64,000 bases of DNA from Nostoc sp. FACHB-280. GTDB taxonomy: Bacteria > Cyanobacteriota > Cyanobacteriia > Cyanobacteriales > Nostocaceae. The position numbers and the translations under genes were made by a program. Below the pieces are notes generated by a model. It saw only the letters and a program-made list of their open reading frames with translations. It ran no database searches and was not told the origin of the DNA. Positions 8,211-16,549 of the stretch are shown here, piece by piece. Positions within the stretch are counted from its first letter, which is position 1. The number at the start of each line of letters is the position of its first letter. Location: contig NZ_JACJSD010000022.1 in the NCBI RefSeq assembly GCF_014697615.1, positions 40,896 to 104,895 of the forward strand. Reading direction: 5' to 3'.

Positions 8211-10979
8211 TCACTCAGTAATTAGTAAGGCTACGGGGAAGTGGGAGAGGGTTTGGGAGATGGGGAGAGTGTCTCCAGGTTGTAGGGTTTGGTGGGTGAG
8301 GAGGTTTTGCCAAGTTTTGGCGGGGAGTTTTAGGTGTGTATCTTGCCATACTGACTCGCCTAGTGGGGGTTGTCCGGGTGGGGTGAGGCTGGTGAGGAAG
8401 CGGGGGACAATGGCGATCGCGGTTTGCTTGCCGTGTTGGCGGGCAAAGGCGATGATATGGTTGGCGTGAGTTCCGTGGACTTCTAGTGGTTGGTATTCGC
8501 CGTTTTGGAATAAGGAGAGATATTTTGTTCTGGCTTTGAGTGCTTGCAGTGTTAAAAACAGTTTGATTCTACCGTCGGTTTTCTGAGTTAGTAGTTCGGG
8601 AATGCAGTCGAGAATATCTGTTTTGATTTGTGCTTGGATGGTACTCAAATAACTACGTCGCAATTCAAAATCTACGGGACGGCGGTTATCGGGATCAACT
8701 AAGCTGAAATCCCACAGTTCTGTTCCTTGGTAGAAGTCGGGAACTCCAGGTGCAGTAATTTTAAGAAGGGTTTGAGAAAGAGAATTAAATATGCCATATT
8801 CGGCAATTTTTTCTTGAAAGGGACGGAACTTATCTAAAAATTCCCGTGATAAGTTGGGGTCTAGTATTTTCTGTACAAAGGTTGTACAAGCTGCTTCGTA
8901 TTCGTTATCGGGGCGTAACCATGCGGTGTGAACTTTCGCTTCCCGGATGGCTTTAATCATGTATTCTTGCACTCGTTCCACGAAGGAGGCTTGTTCATGT
9001 TCTGCAAAGGGAAATGCGCCAACTAGGGTTTGATAGAGGAAGTATTCATCGTTGCGATCGACTAAGCTACGATGTGATTGATTAAGTTCACTCCAATGAT
9101 TTACTTGTTGTTCCCATTCTTGAGGAATTTCTGACAACACATTTAACCTCGCTCTCACATCTTCGCCGCGCTTGGTATCATGGGTGGCGGTGGCGTTCAT
9201 GGTATGCGGCCAGTTTGCTTGGTGCTGGTGGTTAAAGTTATGAAATTGCTCAATATTAATTCCAAAATGGCTGGGGTTTCCGCCGACTTCATTCAGTGAA
9301 ATTAGACGGTTGTAAACATATAAAGTAGTATCTTCTACACCTTTAGCCATGAGTGGCCCAGTATATTGCTGCATTCGCAAAACAAAATAAATCCACTGTT
9401 CTTTTTCTGTTTGGCTGAGAGATTCATCAAACTGCAACAGCAAGACTTTTTCTAAAAAGTTCATTTCATGTTGCAACAGAGGTACTTGTTTTCTCGCTGT
9501 GTTAATTACTTGTTGAATGCAGGCTTTATCTGTGTCGGAAATTGCATCGGGAGTAATATAAGTACGGTAGATGGGGAATAATGTCAGAAGTTCTGCGATC
9601 GCTCGTTTCAAACCATTCAATGTAAAATCATTGCCATAGCGATATTTGCTGGCAATATTCTTCAGCAAACTAGCTAAATTATCCACATCACCCGCTAAAT
9701 TCTTTTCTAATATGAGATGCTTTTTCTCTTTAACCAGTGATGGATAATTGACCCTTGCACCGATAAATGAATGGTAAATTTTATTAAATACAGCTTGATT
9801 TTGTGCTTGACAAAATACACCATTGACATAATTCAAAAAGTCATATCCCGAAGTACCTTGAATCTGCCAATTATTTGGTAAACCTTCTGTAAGTTCTAAA
9901 ATCTTTTCCACTGTAATATAAACATCACCCATTTTTTCGCGCAGTCTTTCTAAATACTGCGTTGGGTTATATAGTCCATCAATATGATCAATTCTTAAGC
10001 CAGTAAATACACCGTCCTCTACCAGCTTATGAATCAAACTATGAGTGTTGTTAAACACGCGCATTTCTTCAACTTTCACTGAGATGAGTTCATTAACAGT
10101 AAAGAAACGGCGATAGTTCATTTCCTCTGCGCCAACTTTCCAGAAGGCGAGACGATAAAACTGGTCGTTGAGTAAGTCATCGAGTAAGTTAAAACTTTCC
10201 GAATTACCAGGTTCACCATTAAAACTTTTTAGGTTTTCGTCAATGAATTCCCGGATATCACCATTAGTGCTGTAGAGTTCCCAAATCAAACCTTTGATAA
10301 AAGCAATTTGGTCTTGACGCTGTTTACCAGTAACTTCCGAAGGTACACTTTTGAGAACGTAGAGAACGCCTAAAAGTTTAATAAATTCAGGATGATTTCT
10401 CCCCAGTGTGCGGGTGAGTTTACCAAGATTGTAAGTCAGAAATTTGCTATAAGACTCTAACCGCAATGGTAATTTTAAGCTGTAATAGTTAACAGTTAAA
10501 CCATTCTGCTCATATTGAATTTGAATATCTCCCTTTTCTAAAGCTTCACCATAAAAATCTCCTAATAGTGGTGCAAGAATGCGCTCTTGGCTATTAGCAA
10601 AAGGCGAGTTCCAACAAACATCAAAATAATCGGTATAACTCGAATCTACACCATGTTCTAACACATCCATTAAGTAGGGATTTTCGCTACTATAAGCCAT
10701 GTGATTCGGCACAATATCTTGTAGCCAACCCATCCCCAAAGCTTGTAATTCTGCCACTAAAGCTGCAAAATCGTCCGTAGTTCCCAATTGCGGATTTAAC
10801 TGTGCAGCATCCACCACATCATAACCATGTGTACTCCCAGTTCTCGCCTTAAAAATTGGCGAAGCATACAAATCAGAAATGCCTAAATCTGATAAATAAG
10901 ATGCGATCGCTCTAGCATCCTCAAAGCCAAACTGGGGTGTAAACTGAATTCTATAAGTTACTTTTGGGATTCGCATCAT
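8211..10979 (-). CDS. treY: Malto-oligosyltrehalose synthase
   Basis: A GH13 enzyme of about 922 residues that isomerises the reducing-end alpha-1,4 bond of maltodextrin to alpha,alpha-1,1. It starts at the ATG pair 10979/10976 (MMRIPKVTYRIQFTPQFGFEDA), the typical TreY N-terminus. An in-frame GTG extension to 11054 reads through repeat DNA and is rejected. Conserved blocks include QDIVPNHMA, GLRIDHIDGLYNP (nucleophile Asp), a following VEKILELTEGLP (acid Glu), and ATHDTKRGEDVRARL. It works with TreZ, which releases trehalose from its product. Together they convert glycogen-type glucan to trehalose for desiccation and osmotic protection. A MITE-like element sits between it and treZ. Confidence 0.94.
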   Translation of the reverse strand: MMRIPKVTYRIQFTPQFGFEDARAIASYLSDLGISDLYASPIFKARTGSTHGYDVVDAAQLNPQLGTTDDFAALVAELQALGMGWLQDIVPNHMAYSSENPYLMDVLEHGVDSSYTDYFDVCWNSPFANSQERILAPLLGDFYGEALEKGDIQIQYEQNGLTVNYYSLKLPLRLESYSKFLTYNLGKLTRTLGRNHPEFIKLLGVLYVLKSVPSEVTGKQRQDQIAFIKGLIWELYSTNGDIREFIDENLKSFNGEPGNSESFNLLDDLLNDQFYRLAFWKVGAEEMNYRRFFTVNELISVKVEEMRVFNNTHSLIHKLVEDGVFTGLRIDHIDGLYNPTQYLERLREKMGDVYITVEKILELTEGLPNNWQIQGTSGYDFLNYVNGVFCQAQNQAVFNKIYHSFIGARVNYPSLVKEKKHLILEKNLAGDVDNLASLLKNIASKYRYGNDFTLNGLKRAIAELLTLFPIYRTYITPDAISDTDKACIQQVINTARKQVPLLQHEMNFLEKVLLLQFDESLSQTEKEQWIYFVLRMQQYTGPLMAKGVEDTTLYVYNRLISLNEVGGNPSHFGINIEQFHNFNHQHQANWPHTMNATATHDTKRGEDVRARLNVLSEIPQEWEQQVNHWSELNQSHRSLVDRNDEYFLYQTLVGAFPFAEHEQASFVERVQEYMIKAIREAKVHTAWLRPDNEYEAACTTFVQKILDPNLSREFLDKFRPFQEKIAEYGIFNSLSQTLLKITAPGVPDFYQGTELWDFSLVDPDNRRPVDFELRRSYLSTIQAQIKTDILDCIPELLTQKTDGRIKLFLTLQALKARTKYLSLFQNGEYQPLEVHGTHANHIIAFARQHGKQTAIAIVPRFLTSLTPPGQPPLGESVWQDTHLKLPAKTWQNLLTHQTLQPGDTLPISQTLSHFPVALLITE

Positions 10980-11107
10980 ATTTTTACTTGATATAAATAG
11001 GTTGAAAAAGAGGTTCAGGGGAAAACACTCTGCGCCCCTCCGCGTTGACTTCACGTAACTCTGCGTTATAGTAGTCCTAAATCATTTGTAAAATTTCTAT
11101 ATCTTTT

Positions 11108-11225
11108 AGGACTTACGCAAAATATCTCTCAAACTCTCATTTCTCCGTGAACTCTGCGCCTCTGTGGTACCCTGCGGGAAGCCGCTTGCGCGTCTACGAT
11201 TTTCCGTAGCTTGTGCGTAAGTCCT
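11108..11225. mobile_element. MITE-like element with 12-bp terminal inverted repeats
   Basis: A 118-base non-coding element bounded by AGGACTTACGCA (11108-11119) and its perfect complement TGCGTAAGTCCT (11214-11225). The interior contains further repeat fragments. A second element with the same ends is at 31794-31916. It carries no transposase, so any movement would need one supplied in trans. It lies between treZ and treY. Confidence 0.7.
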
Positions 11226-11300
11226 GTCTTTTTCTTCTTTCTTCCCTTTGCGTCCTTGGCGTTCTTGGCGGTTCGTTTCCATATCTATGTTTTTCACAAC

Positions 11301-13124
11301 TCAGATAGGATTGCTATACAAAACTAAACTCATAGCCGCCAACACAACCTCCTCCCCCACAGAAAGTTTGTCAGGCGCTTGATAACCTGAGTCTAATAAC
11401 TTCCGCGCACTTTGCTGAATTGGTAAACTCACCGCCACCGATGACGAATTAAAATTCATCGCAAATACCACCTCACCCGACTCGCACCAACGCCGGACAA
11501 CAACTAATTTTTTCTCTTCATCACTAGTTGCTGCAATACTGTCGCGGTCATAATTCAATAACGCAGGATGAGTTTGGCGTAAATGAATTAACTGACGATA
11601 CCAATTCCATAAAACCTTGTGTTTTCCTTGGTGACGCAATTCCCAGTTAAGTTTACACCGCAGAAATGTCTGTGCAGATTCGGGATCTGGTGGATCTTCC
11701 GCATAGTGGAACGCCTCAAACTCTTGCTTACGTCCAGCACGCACAGCTTGAATCAACTCAGGGTCAGAGTGACTGACAAAATAGATGAAGGGTGCAGTTT
11801 CGCCATATTCTTCACCCATGAATAGTAACGGTAAGTAAGGTGATAACAATACAGCACCAGCCGCTAATTTCAAACCTGCAAAGGAAATTCGCTCAGATAA
11901 GCGTTCCCCCTTCATTTGATTACCAATTTGATCGTGATTTTGAATACAAACTGAAAACTGAGATAATGGGCGATCGCGGCAAGATATCCCATGAAAACGC
12001 TTACGGTGGGGTGCATATCGCCAATCATAGACAAAAGTATCTTGGTAAGCTTTAGCTAAATCGGCACACTTACCGAAATCTTGATAATACCCTTGGCGAT
12101 CGCCTGTTAACAATGTATGCAATGCGTGGTGGAAATCATCACTCCACTGTGCATCAATTCCATATCCTCCCAATTCTGGCGGACGTACAATTTGCGGGTT
12201 ATTCAAGTCACTTTCTGCAATTAAATAACGTTTCCATGTCCCCCCTTGGCAAAAGTTATGCACAACTTCCGCCAATTCCCATAAAACATGCTTTGCACCC
12301 AAATCATAAATTGCTTGAATTGCATCCAGCCGCAAAGCATCTATATGAAAGTCTCCCAACCAATACAGCGCATTTTGAATAAAATAATTTCGCACACCTT
12401 GGCTATAAGAATCATCGAAATTCATCGCGTTGCCCCAAGGTGTCTTATAAGTTTTAGTAAAATAGGGCGCAAATTGACCCATATAATTACCTTCTGGGCC
12501 AAAGTGGTTATAAACCACATCCAGCACTACAGCAATGCCATTTTCGTGACAAGCATTCACAAACCGTTTGAAATCGGCTGGACTACCGTAGGAATTTTGT
12601 ACCGCATACAGGTAAACGCCATCATATCCCCAGTTACGATATGCCAAATCAGGCTGAATATGATCATCGCCCGGAAATTGGGCAATGGGCATAATTTCAA
12701 TCGCGTTAATTCCTAACTCCCGCAGTTCTGGTAAACGGGGAATAATTGCAGCAAAGGTTCCTTCTGGGGTGAATGTCCCGACATGAAGTTCATAAAAAAT
12801 CATCGATTCTAAGGGAATACCCGTCCAGGTTGTATCTGTCCAATCAAAATGATGATCTACAACTTGAGAAGCACCGTGAACTCCTTGGGGTTGAAACTGC
12901 GAAGCTGGGTCAGCAAAAGCTTCTTGCTCATTTAATTTATATCGATACAGTGTACCTGGATACACATCATTGATTTTTACTTGCCAGTATCCTTCTGCTT
13001 GCGGTTTTAGCGGAATTAACTGCGGTTCTGGCGTTAAAATCTCTATCTCAACACTGTTTAATGTGGGAGACCAAACAGTAAACTCACACTCGCCGTTACC
13101 TAAGTAGTGAGCGCCAATTTTCAC
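11301..13124 (-). CDS. treZ: Malto-oligosyltrehalose trehalohydrolase
   Basis: A GH13 enzyme of about 607 residues that cleaves trehalose from the end made by TreY. An N-terminal carbohydrate-binding Ig-like domain (about residues 1-95, with ECEFTVWSPTLNSVEIEIL) precedes the barrel. GH13 motifs are clear: VVLDVVYNHFGPEGNY, ALRLDAIQAIYD (nucleophile Asp), LIAESDLNNP (acid Glu) and IQNHDQIGNQMKGERL. I chose GTG at 13124 because GGAGGA sits just upstream; a TTG at 13169 would add 15 residues. It is the first gene of the trehalose cluster. The 323 bases between it and treY hold only repeats and a MITE-like element. Confidence 0.92.
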   Translation of the reverse strand: MKIGAHYLGNGECEFTVWSPTLNSVEIEILTPEPQLIPLKPQAEGYWQVKINDVYPGTLYRYKLNEQEAFADPASQFQPQGVHGASQVVDHHFDWTDTTWTGIPLESMIFYELHVGTFTPEGTFAAIIPRLPELRELGINAIEIMPIAQFPGDDHIQPDLAYRNWGYDGVYLYAVQNSYGSPADFKRFVNACHENGIAVVLDVVYNHFGPEGNYMGQFAPYFTKTYKTPWGNAMNFDDSYSQGVRNYFIQNALYWLGDFHIDALRLDAIQAIYDLGAKHVLWELAEVVHNFCQGGTWKRYLIAESDLNNPQIVRPPELGGYGIDAQWSDDFHHALHTLLTGDRQGYYQDFGKCADLAKAYQDTFVYDWRYAPHRKRFHGISCRDRPLSQFSVCIQNHDQIGNQMKGERLSERISFAGLKLAAGAVLLSPYLPLLFMGEEYGETAPFIYFVSHSDPELIQAVRAGRKQEFEAFHYAEDPPDPESAQTFLRCKLNWELRHQGKHKVLWNWYRQLIHLRQTHPALLNYDRDSIAATSDEEKKLVVVRRWCESGEVVFAMNFNSSSVAVSLPIQQSARKLLDSGYQAPDKLSVGEEVVLAAMSLVLYSNPI

Positions 13125-13280
13125 ACAGCATCCTCCGCTTAAATGATGTTCTGGATAAGTGTTTGACAACTGTAAATGTCATCAAGTCAACATTTTTCAG
13201 TTATCTGCCAGATAGCATCATGGTATTTTTCTCAGTTATTCCACCAGTGCCAAAAGATATATTTGGTAGTAAGCATTTGG

Positions 13281-13312
13281 AAATAAAAAGACCAGCCTCC
13301 CACAGCTGGTCT
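13281..13312 (-). terminator. Intrinsic terminator of the candidate small RNA
   Basis: The arms AGACCAGC (13289-13296) and GCTGGTCT (13305-13312) pair perfectly around the loop CTCCCACA. On the minus strand they are followed by TTTTATTT. Confidence 0.8.
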
Positions 13313-13393
13313 ATTAAATGTTTTTCGCGTTGTCTTCTCAATAGAGTTAAAACCCGATTGCGCGTTCCCAAAATGCAACGGGCAACTTTTCTT
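13283..13393 (-). ncRNA. Candidate small RNA (or treZ leader with attenuator)
   Basis: On the minus strand, TACAAT (13405-13400) resembles a -10 box. About 110 bases downstream, a perfect eight-base-pair hairpin (AGACCAGC/GCTGGTCT) is followed by a T-rich run. The segment starts after the terminator of the upstream gene and ends 158 bases before treZ, so it is a complete small transcription unit. No convincing reading frame with a ribosome site fills it. It could be a free regulatory RNA, possibly comparable with light-regulated cyanobacterial RNAs such as PsrR1, or an attenuated leader of the trehalose operon. Identity with a known RNA is not established. Confidence 0.45.
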
Positions 13394-13399
13394 AACAAT

Positions 13400-13405
13400 A
13401 TTGTA
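13400..13405 (-). promoter_or_regulatory. Candidate -10 box of the small RNA
   Basis: TACAAT on the minus strand, within GTTACAATATTGTTAAGA. This loosely resembles the repeated TTACAA elements bound by RpaB (HLR1). No good -35 hexamer is visible at 17 bases. Confidence 0.35.
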
Positions 13406-13437
13406 ACAGCCAACACAGTTTTTTCTTAAAAATTCAC

Positions 13438-13477
13438 TAAAAAAAGATAAAGCCCGTTCAGATGGGCTTCCATCTTT
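13438..13477 (-). terminator. Terminator downstream of the RqcH gene
   Basis: AAGCCC (13450-13455) pairs with GGGCTT (13464-13469), extended by AAAGAT/ATCTTT. On the minus strand it is followed by a run of T. It lies 115 bases after the RqcH stop codon. Confidence 0.75.
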
Positions 13478-13514
13478 GAGAATATTTCAACTAACCCGGA
13501 AGGTAGAGGGGATT

Positions 13515-13590
13515 TAGGGGACAAGGGGGACAAGGGAGACAAGGGAGAAGAATAGCAATTGATAACTTCTGCCTTCTGCCTCCTGCCTCA
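13515..13590. repeat. Low-complexity short tandem repeats
   Basis: GACAAGGGG/GACAAGGGA units (about 13519-13547) are followed by the CTTCTGC/CTCCTGC heptads also seen at 3806 and 27632. Together with the terminators and the candidate RNA above, they account for the 467 bases between treZ and the RqcH gene; no protein gene is seen there. Confidence 0.8.
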
Positions 13591-13591
13591 T

Positions 13592-15319
13592 TCAATGACT
13601 ATTGACTAACTGCGGTTTTCCCCAGAGAATGCGTTCTTGTTTATAAATAGCAATTCCTGGTTTGGCTCCTTTGGGTTTGTAGACGTACTTGGGCTGAGTA
13701 TAGACTACTGGTACTTGGTCGCTTTGACGAGCGCGGCTGTAGTAGGCGGCGAGGTTGGCTGCATATTGCAGATCATCTGTGTCGGGGACAGCGCCCGCTT
13801 CTAAACGCATGAGAATATGGCTTCCGGGAATTTCTTGGGCGTGGAACCACAAGTCATAATCTCCCGCCACCCGAAAAGTTAATTGGTCATTTTGGCGATT
13901 ATTGCGACCAATTAAGATTTCCCAACCGTTAGGAGTGCGATAACGACGGAAGTTGGCGATAGCAGTTTCGTTAGTGTTACGATCGCGGTATTGTGGATCT
14001 TCTAAATATTTTTGTCCAATTAGCTCATCACGGATTTCTTCTAAAGCTTGCAAATCTTCGGCTGTTTCGTAGTTTTCAATTTGCGCGATCGCAGCTTCTA
14101 CTTGTTCTAAATAATCAATCTCTGATTGTACTTCTAACAATAACGGTTCCACTGCTAAACGAGCGCGTTTGAGTTTTTGGTGCTGCTTGTAAAAATTTTG
14201 AGCATTCTGCACACCGTTTTTATCTGGCTGAAGTGCGATCGCTACTGGTTCACCTGTTTCAAAATCAGGTAGGGTGATTTCTTGCATTCCCGGTTGCCAA
14301 TTTTGCAAGTTAGCCATCAACAAATCTGCTTTTTGGCGATAATCATCCGCTTGATCTGATTGCTGCAAACGGGTGGTAAAGGCTTGGGCTTTGATTTTTA
14401 ACTTCGTCAGAATATTTTGTAACTTCTGACTTAGTTGATGGCGCAATTGAGCAAATACCTGTTGGTTGAGTTGGTCGGTGTAATACTTATTCAGCAAGGC
14501 TTGGGTATCTTTGACTGGCGCAACCGCACCCCAACCCATCACGGTGTAACCAGTTGCTGTCCAAGCTGGTTGGAATTTACCAACATTTAAAGCTTGTAGC
14601 CATTCTTGCCAACATTCAAAGAGTTTTTGCCAATCGTCAGAACTTAGTTGATCAGTAGTTGTGTCTGGTGCAATACTCGCAGCTAACAGCAGAGAATCTA
14701 CCAGTGATGCACTTAACCCGCTATAACTTTTGATGAGTTGACGCTTAATTGCACCGGGAACTAAACTCACCCTTTCTTGCCAACGTGCTTGAGATTCGCC
14801 CAAATTGGGAACCGGGCCTGTAAGTTTGGGGGGAAATTCGTAAAGCTGTCCAGTTTGAATTGGTCGGACACTCGATTGCTGCTCACTAACTTGATGGGCA
14901 GCCGTAATGATGAAATTATTGGCATCAGTCAAAATCGCATTACTGTATTTGCCCATAATTTCCACATACAAGTGATATAGGGCAGATTCTCCCGGACGAC
15001 GGGCAAATTGTAAATCAATCGCCCTCTCCCAAGGTGCGATCGCTTCAATCGCAATTAAAGCCAAGCCACCCAATTGATGTACTAGTTGCTGGCTAAAAGT
15101 AAAAGTATCAGGCGATCGCGGCGGCGGATCACCGATGCAAATCCGTGCAGCTTGGGGATGCCAAGAAATTTCCAGCCAACCCCGTTGTTTCAGGGTGCGT
15201 AATGCGATAGAAATAGTGTAGCGATCGCGCTGATAAACTTGTTCTAAACGCGATGGCAGCCAGTAAGCGCGTAGTTCGCTACAAGCAGAAGTCAGGGTGG
15301 TAAAGTCAACTGGTTGCAC
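13592..15319 (-). CDS. rqcH: NFACT family protein, RqcH-like ribosome quality control factor
   Basis: A 575-residue protein with the NFACT-N domain (about 1-190), coiled-coil helices (about 290-420) and the NFACT-R (DUF814) domain at about 455-565, with WEILIGRNNRQNDQLTF and DLWFHAQEIPGSHILMR. RqcH/Rqc2 binds stalled large ribosomal subunits and recruits alanyl-tRNA to add C-terminal alanine tails for degradation. Older annotations call it fibronectin-binding protein. In Bacillus RqcH an Asp-Arg pair in NFACT-N is needed for tailing; here the apparent equivalent is Glu98-Arg99 (APWERAIDLQF). The GTG start at 15319 is back to back with a divergent small secreted protein. Its transcript should end at 13438-13477. 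Confidence 0.88.
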   Translation of the reverse strand: MQPVDFTTLTSACSELRAYWLPSRLEQVYQRDRYTISIALRTLKQRGWLEISWHPQAARICIGDPPPRSPDTFTFSQQLVHQLGGLALIAIEAIAPWERAIDLQFARRPGESALYHLYVEIMGKYSNAILTDANNFIITAAHQVSEQQSSVRPIQTGQLYEFPPKLTGPVPNLGESQARWQERVSLVPGAIKRQLIKSYSGLSASLVDSLLLAASIAPDTTTDQLSSDDWQKLFECWQEWLQALNVGKFQPAWTATGYTVMGWGAVAPVKDTQALLNKYYTDQLNQQVFAQLRHQLSQKLQNILTKLKIKAQAFTTRLQQSDQADDYRQKADLLMANLQNWQPGMQEITLPDFETGEPVAIALQPDKNGVQNAQNFYKQHQKLKRARLAVEPLLLEVQSEIDYLEQVEAAIAQIENYETAEDLQALEEIRDELIGQKYLEDPQYRDRNTNETAIANFRRYRTPNGWEILIGRNNRQNDQLTFRVAGDYDLWFHAQEIPGSHILMRLEAGAVPDTDDLQYAANLAAYYSRARQSDQVPVVYTQPKYVYKPKGAKPGIAIYKQERILWGKPQLVNSH

Positions 15320-15388
15320 AACAAATCATTGGCGTTCAAACGTCGATGCTCAGTATATGCTATCTTGTCTAGCTCTGATTGGCATACT

Positions 15389-15712
15389 ATGAAAAAGATA
15401 AAATCTTCCACATCCTCCCGCCTTCTCATAGCTACAGTCGTCACTACAGGCGTATTGTCATTAATCACTCCAGTTAATGCTCAACAAACTCCTGAAACTG
15501 TAGCTAACGGCATTTACCATCCGCGAGAGGCAGAATTTTTCCGTGAGGGAAGGGACAAATTTGAACGAGAAATAGAATTTTTATCAACAAATAGCATTTC
15601 TGCTCCCGAAAACATCCTCAAAATTACTCCAGCAAAAACACCCGTAATTCAGCAACCAACTCTAGAAAACCCTCAATCTTTACCAGGTAAAAAAGCTCTA
15701 CCGTCAAATTAA
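15389..15712 (+). CDS. Small secreted hypothetical protein
   Basis: A 107-residue protein beginning at ATG 15389. A basic start (MKKIKSSTSSR) and a hydrophobic core with cleavage near VNAQQ form a signal peptide; mature length is about 80 residues. The mature part is charged and proline-rich (FFREGRDKFEREIEFL, then TPAKTPVIQQPTLENP), with no cysteine and no known motif. It appears to be periplasmic or exported. Divergent from RqcH with only 69 bases between starts, so the promoters overlap. A strong terminator follows 58 bases after the stop. Confidence 0.7.
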   Translation: MKKIKSSTSSRLLIATVVTTGVLSLITPVNAQQTPETVANGIYHPREAEFFREGRDKFEREIEFLSTNSISAPENILKITPAKTPVIQQPTLENPQSLPGKKALPSN

Positions 15713-15770
15713 TCACAACCTCATCTACCTGGATATTATTGCAGACAAACAAAAGAATTACCAAATTTAT

Positions 15771-15807
15771 ATCCCCGACTTTTTTAAAAAGTCGGGGATA
15801 TTTTTTC
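15771..15807 (+). terminator. Terminator, CCCCGACTT palindrome family
   Basis: ATCCCCGACTTTTT pairs with AAAAAGTCGGGGAT and is followed by ATTTTTT. A member of the dispersed palindrome family listed at 2287. Confidence 0.88.
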
Positions 15808-15960
15808 TGATGAATACTTTCACCAGAATTTATAACTTTAAATACAATGCCATCTTTCTAGAGATACTAAAATTTTCCCTAAAGTTTGTCTATATTTTGA
15901 GCATAATTTTGTTGCTAAAAGGTAGCAAAAGTTAACTAGTGATTTCTAGAGGATTAAAGT

Positions 15961-16452
15961 ATGAGTTTGCTACTTACAACATTCACCCAACACCTAAACT
16001 TTTCCCAAACACAACTAGAATCTATCCTGTTAAAATCACTGAATGAAGTACTAAATTTGCCGGAATTGCAACAAGAATTAGCAAGTTTAGATATTAAATT
16101 ACTCAAAGAAACATTACCCACAGCCGGAGCAGTTTTAGCCCAAGAATTACCACCTTTTTATAACTGGTTAAAAAATGAGTTGGGTGTTAAACGTGTTCCC
16201 GAAAGTCCAGATCATGCAACTGCGTGGGTAATTGGTTTTGTGAACAATCAAGAAAGTTTAACTCACTTAGTTGAATTACACCGTCCAGTACCACGTCTAG
16301 CTTTAGAAGCTTCAGTTCCTCGCCTGATAGGGTTGTTTGACGGTGTAGAAAATGCAGCAGTTAGAAAAGAATGGCAAAAAGCGATCGCAGCTTTATGCTT
16401 AGTCTTAGTAGTCGATGCTCGTGAACAAGAGAAAATCTCTGTCGCAGCTTAA
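15961..16452 (+). CDS. Conserved hypothetical protein
   Basis: A 163-residue, largely helical soluble protein with no recognised domain. Notable blocks are NEVLNLPELQQELASLDIKLLKETLPTAG near the start (positions about 26-56 as separate helices) and a C-terminal half with VGFVNNQ-like and LHRPVPRLALEASVPRLIG segments. No signal peptide or membrane span. ATG at 15961 is preceded by GAGGATTAAAGT, a fair ribosome site. It ends 97 bases before the convergent pilQ stop, with a degenerate terminator-like palindrome between. Probably cyanobacteria-specific. Confidence 0.7.
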   Translation: MSLLLTTFTQHLNFSQTQLESILLKSLNEVLNLPELQQELASLDIKLLKETLPTAGAVLAQELPPFYNWLKNELGVKRVPESPDHATAWVIGFVNNQESLTHLVELHRPVPRLALEASVPRLIGLFDGVENAAVRKEWQKAIAALCLVLVVDAREQEKISVAA

Positions 16453-16472
16453 AAACTTATGCCGTGAACAAC

Positions 16473-16507
16473 AAGAACCCCGAATTCTTCAAGAAGTCAG
16501 GGTTCTT
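16473..16507. terminator. Degenerate palindrome of the CCCCGACTTCTT family
   Basis: AAGAACCCCGAATTCTTC with its complement carrying two mismatches. It lies between a plus-strand hypothetical gene and the convergent pilQ. Confidence 0.6.
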
Positions 16508-16549
16508 GGTGCTGTAACCTGTCACCTACAACCTATCACCTACTACAAT

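Noticed and set aside
10980..11054. GTG-initiated N-terminal extension of treY
   Set aside because: The added residues (KSTRRGAECFPLN) come from dispersed repeat sequence and precede the typical TreY start.
11106..11297. A 63-codon minus-strand frame between treZ and treY
   Set aside because: It reads across the MITE-like element and GGAGAAA-type repeat DNA (QERQGRKGKKEEK), typical of translated repeats.
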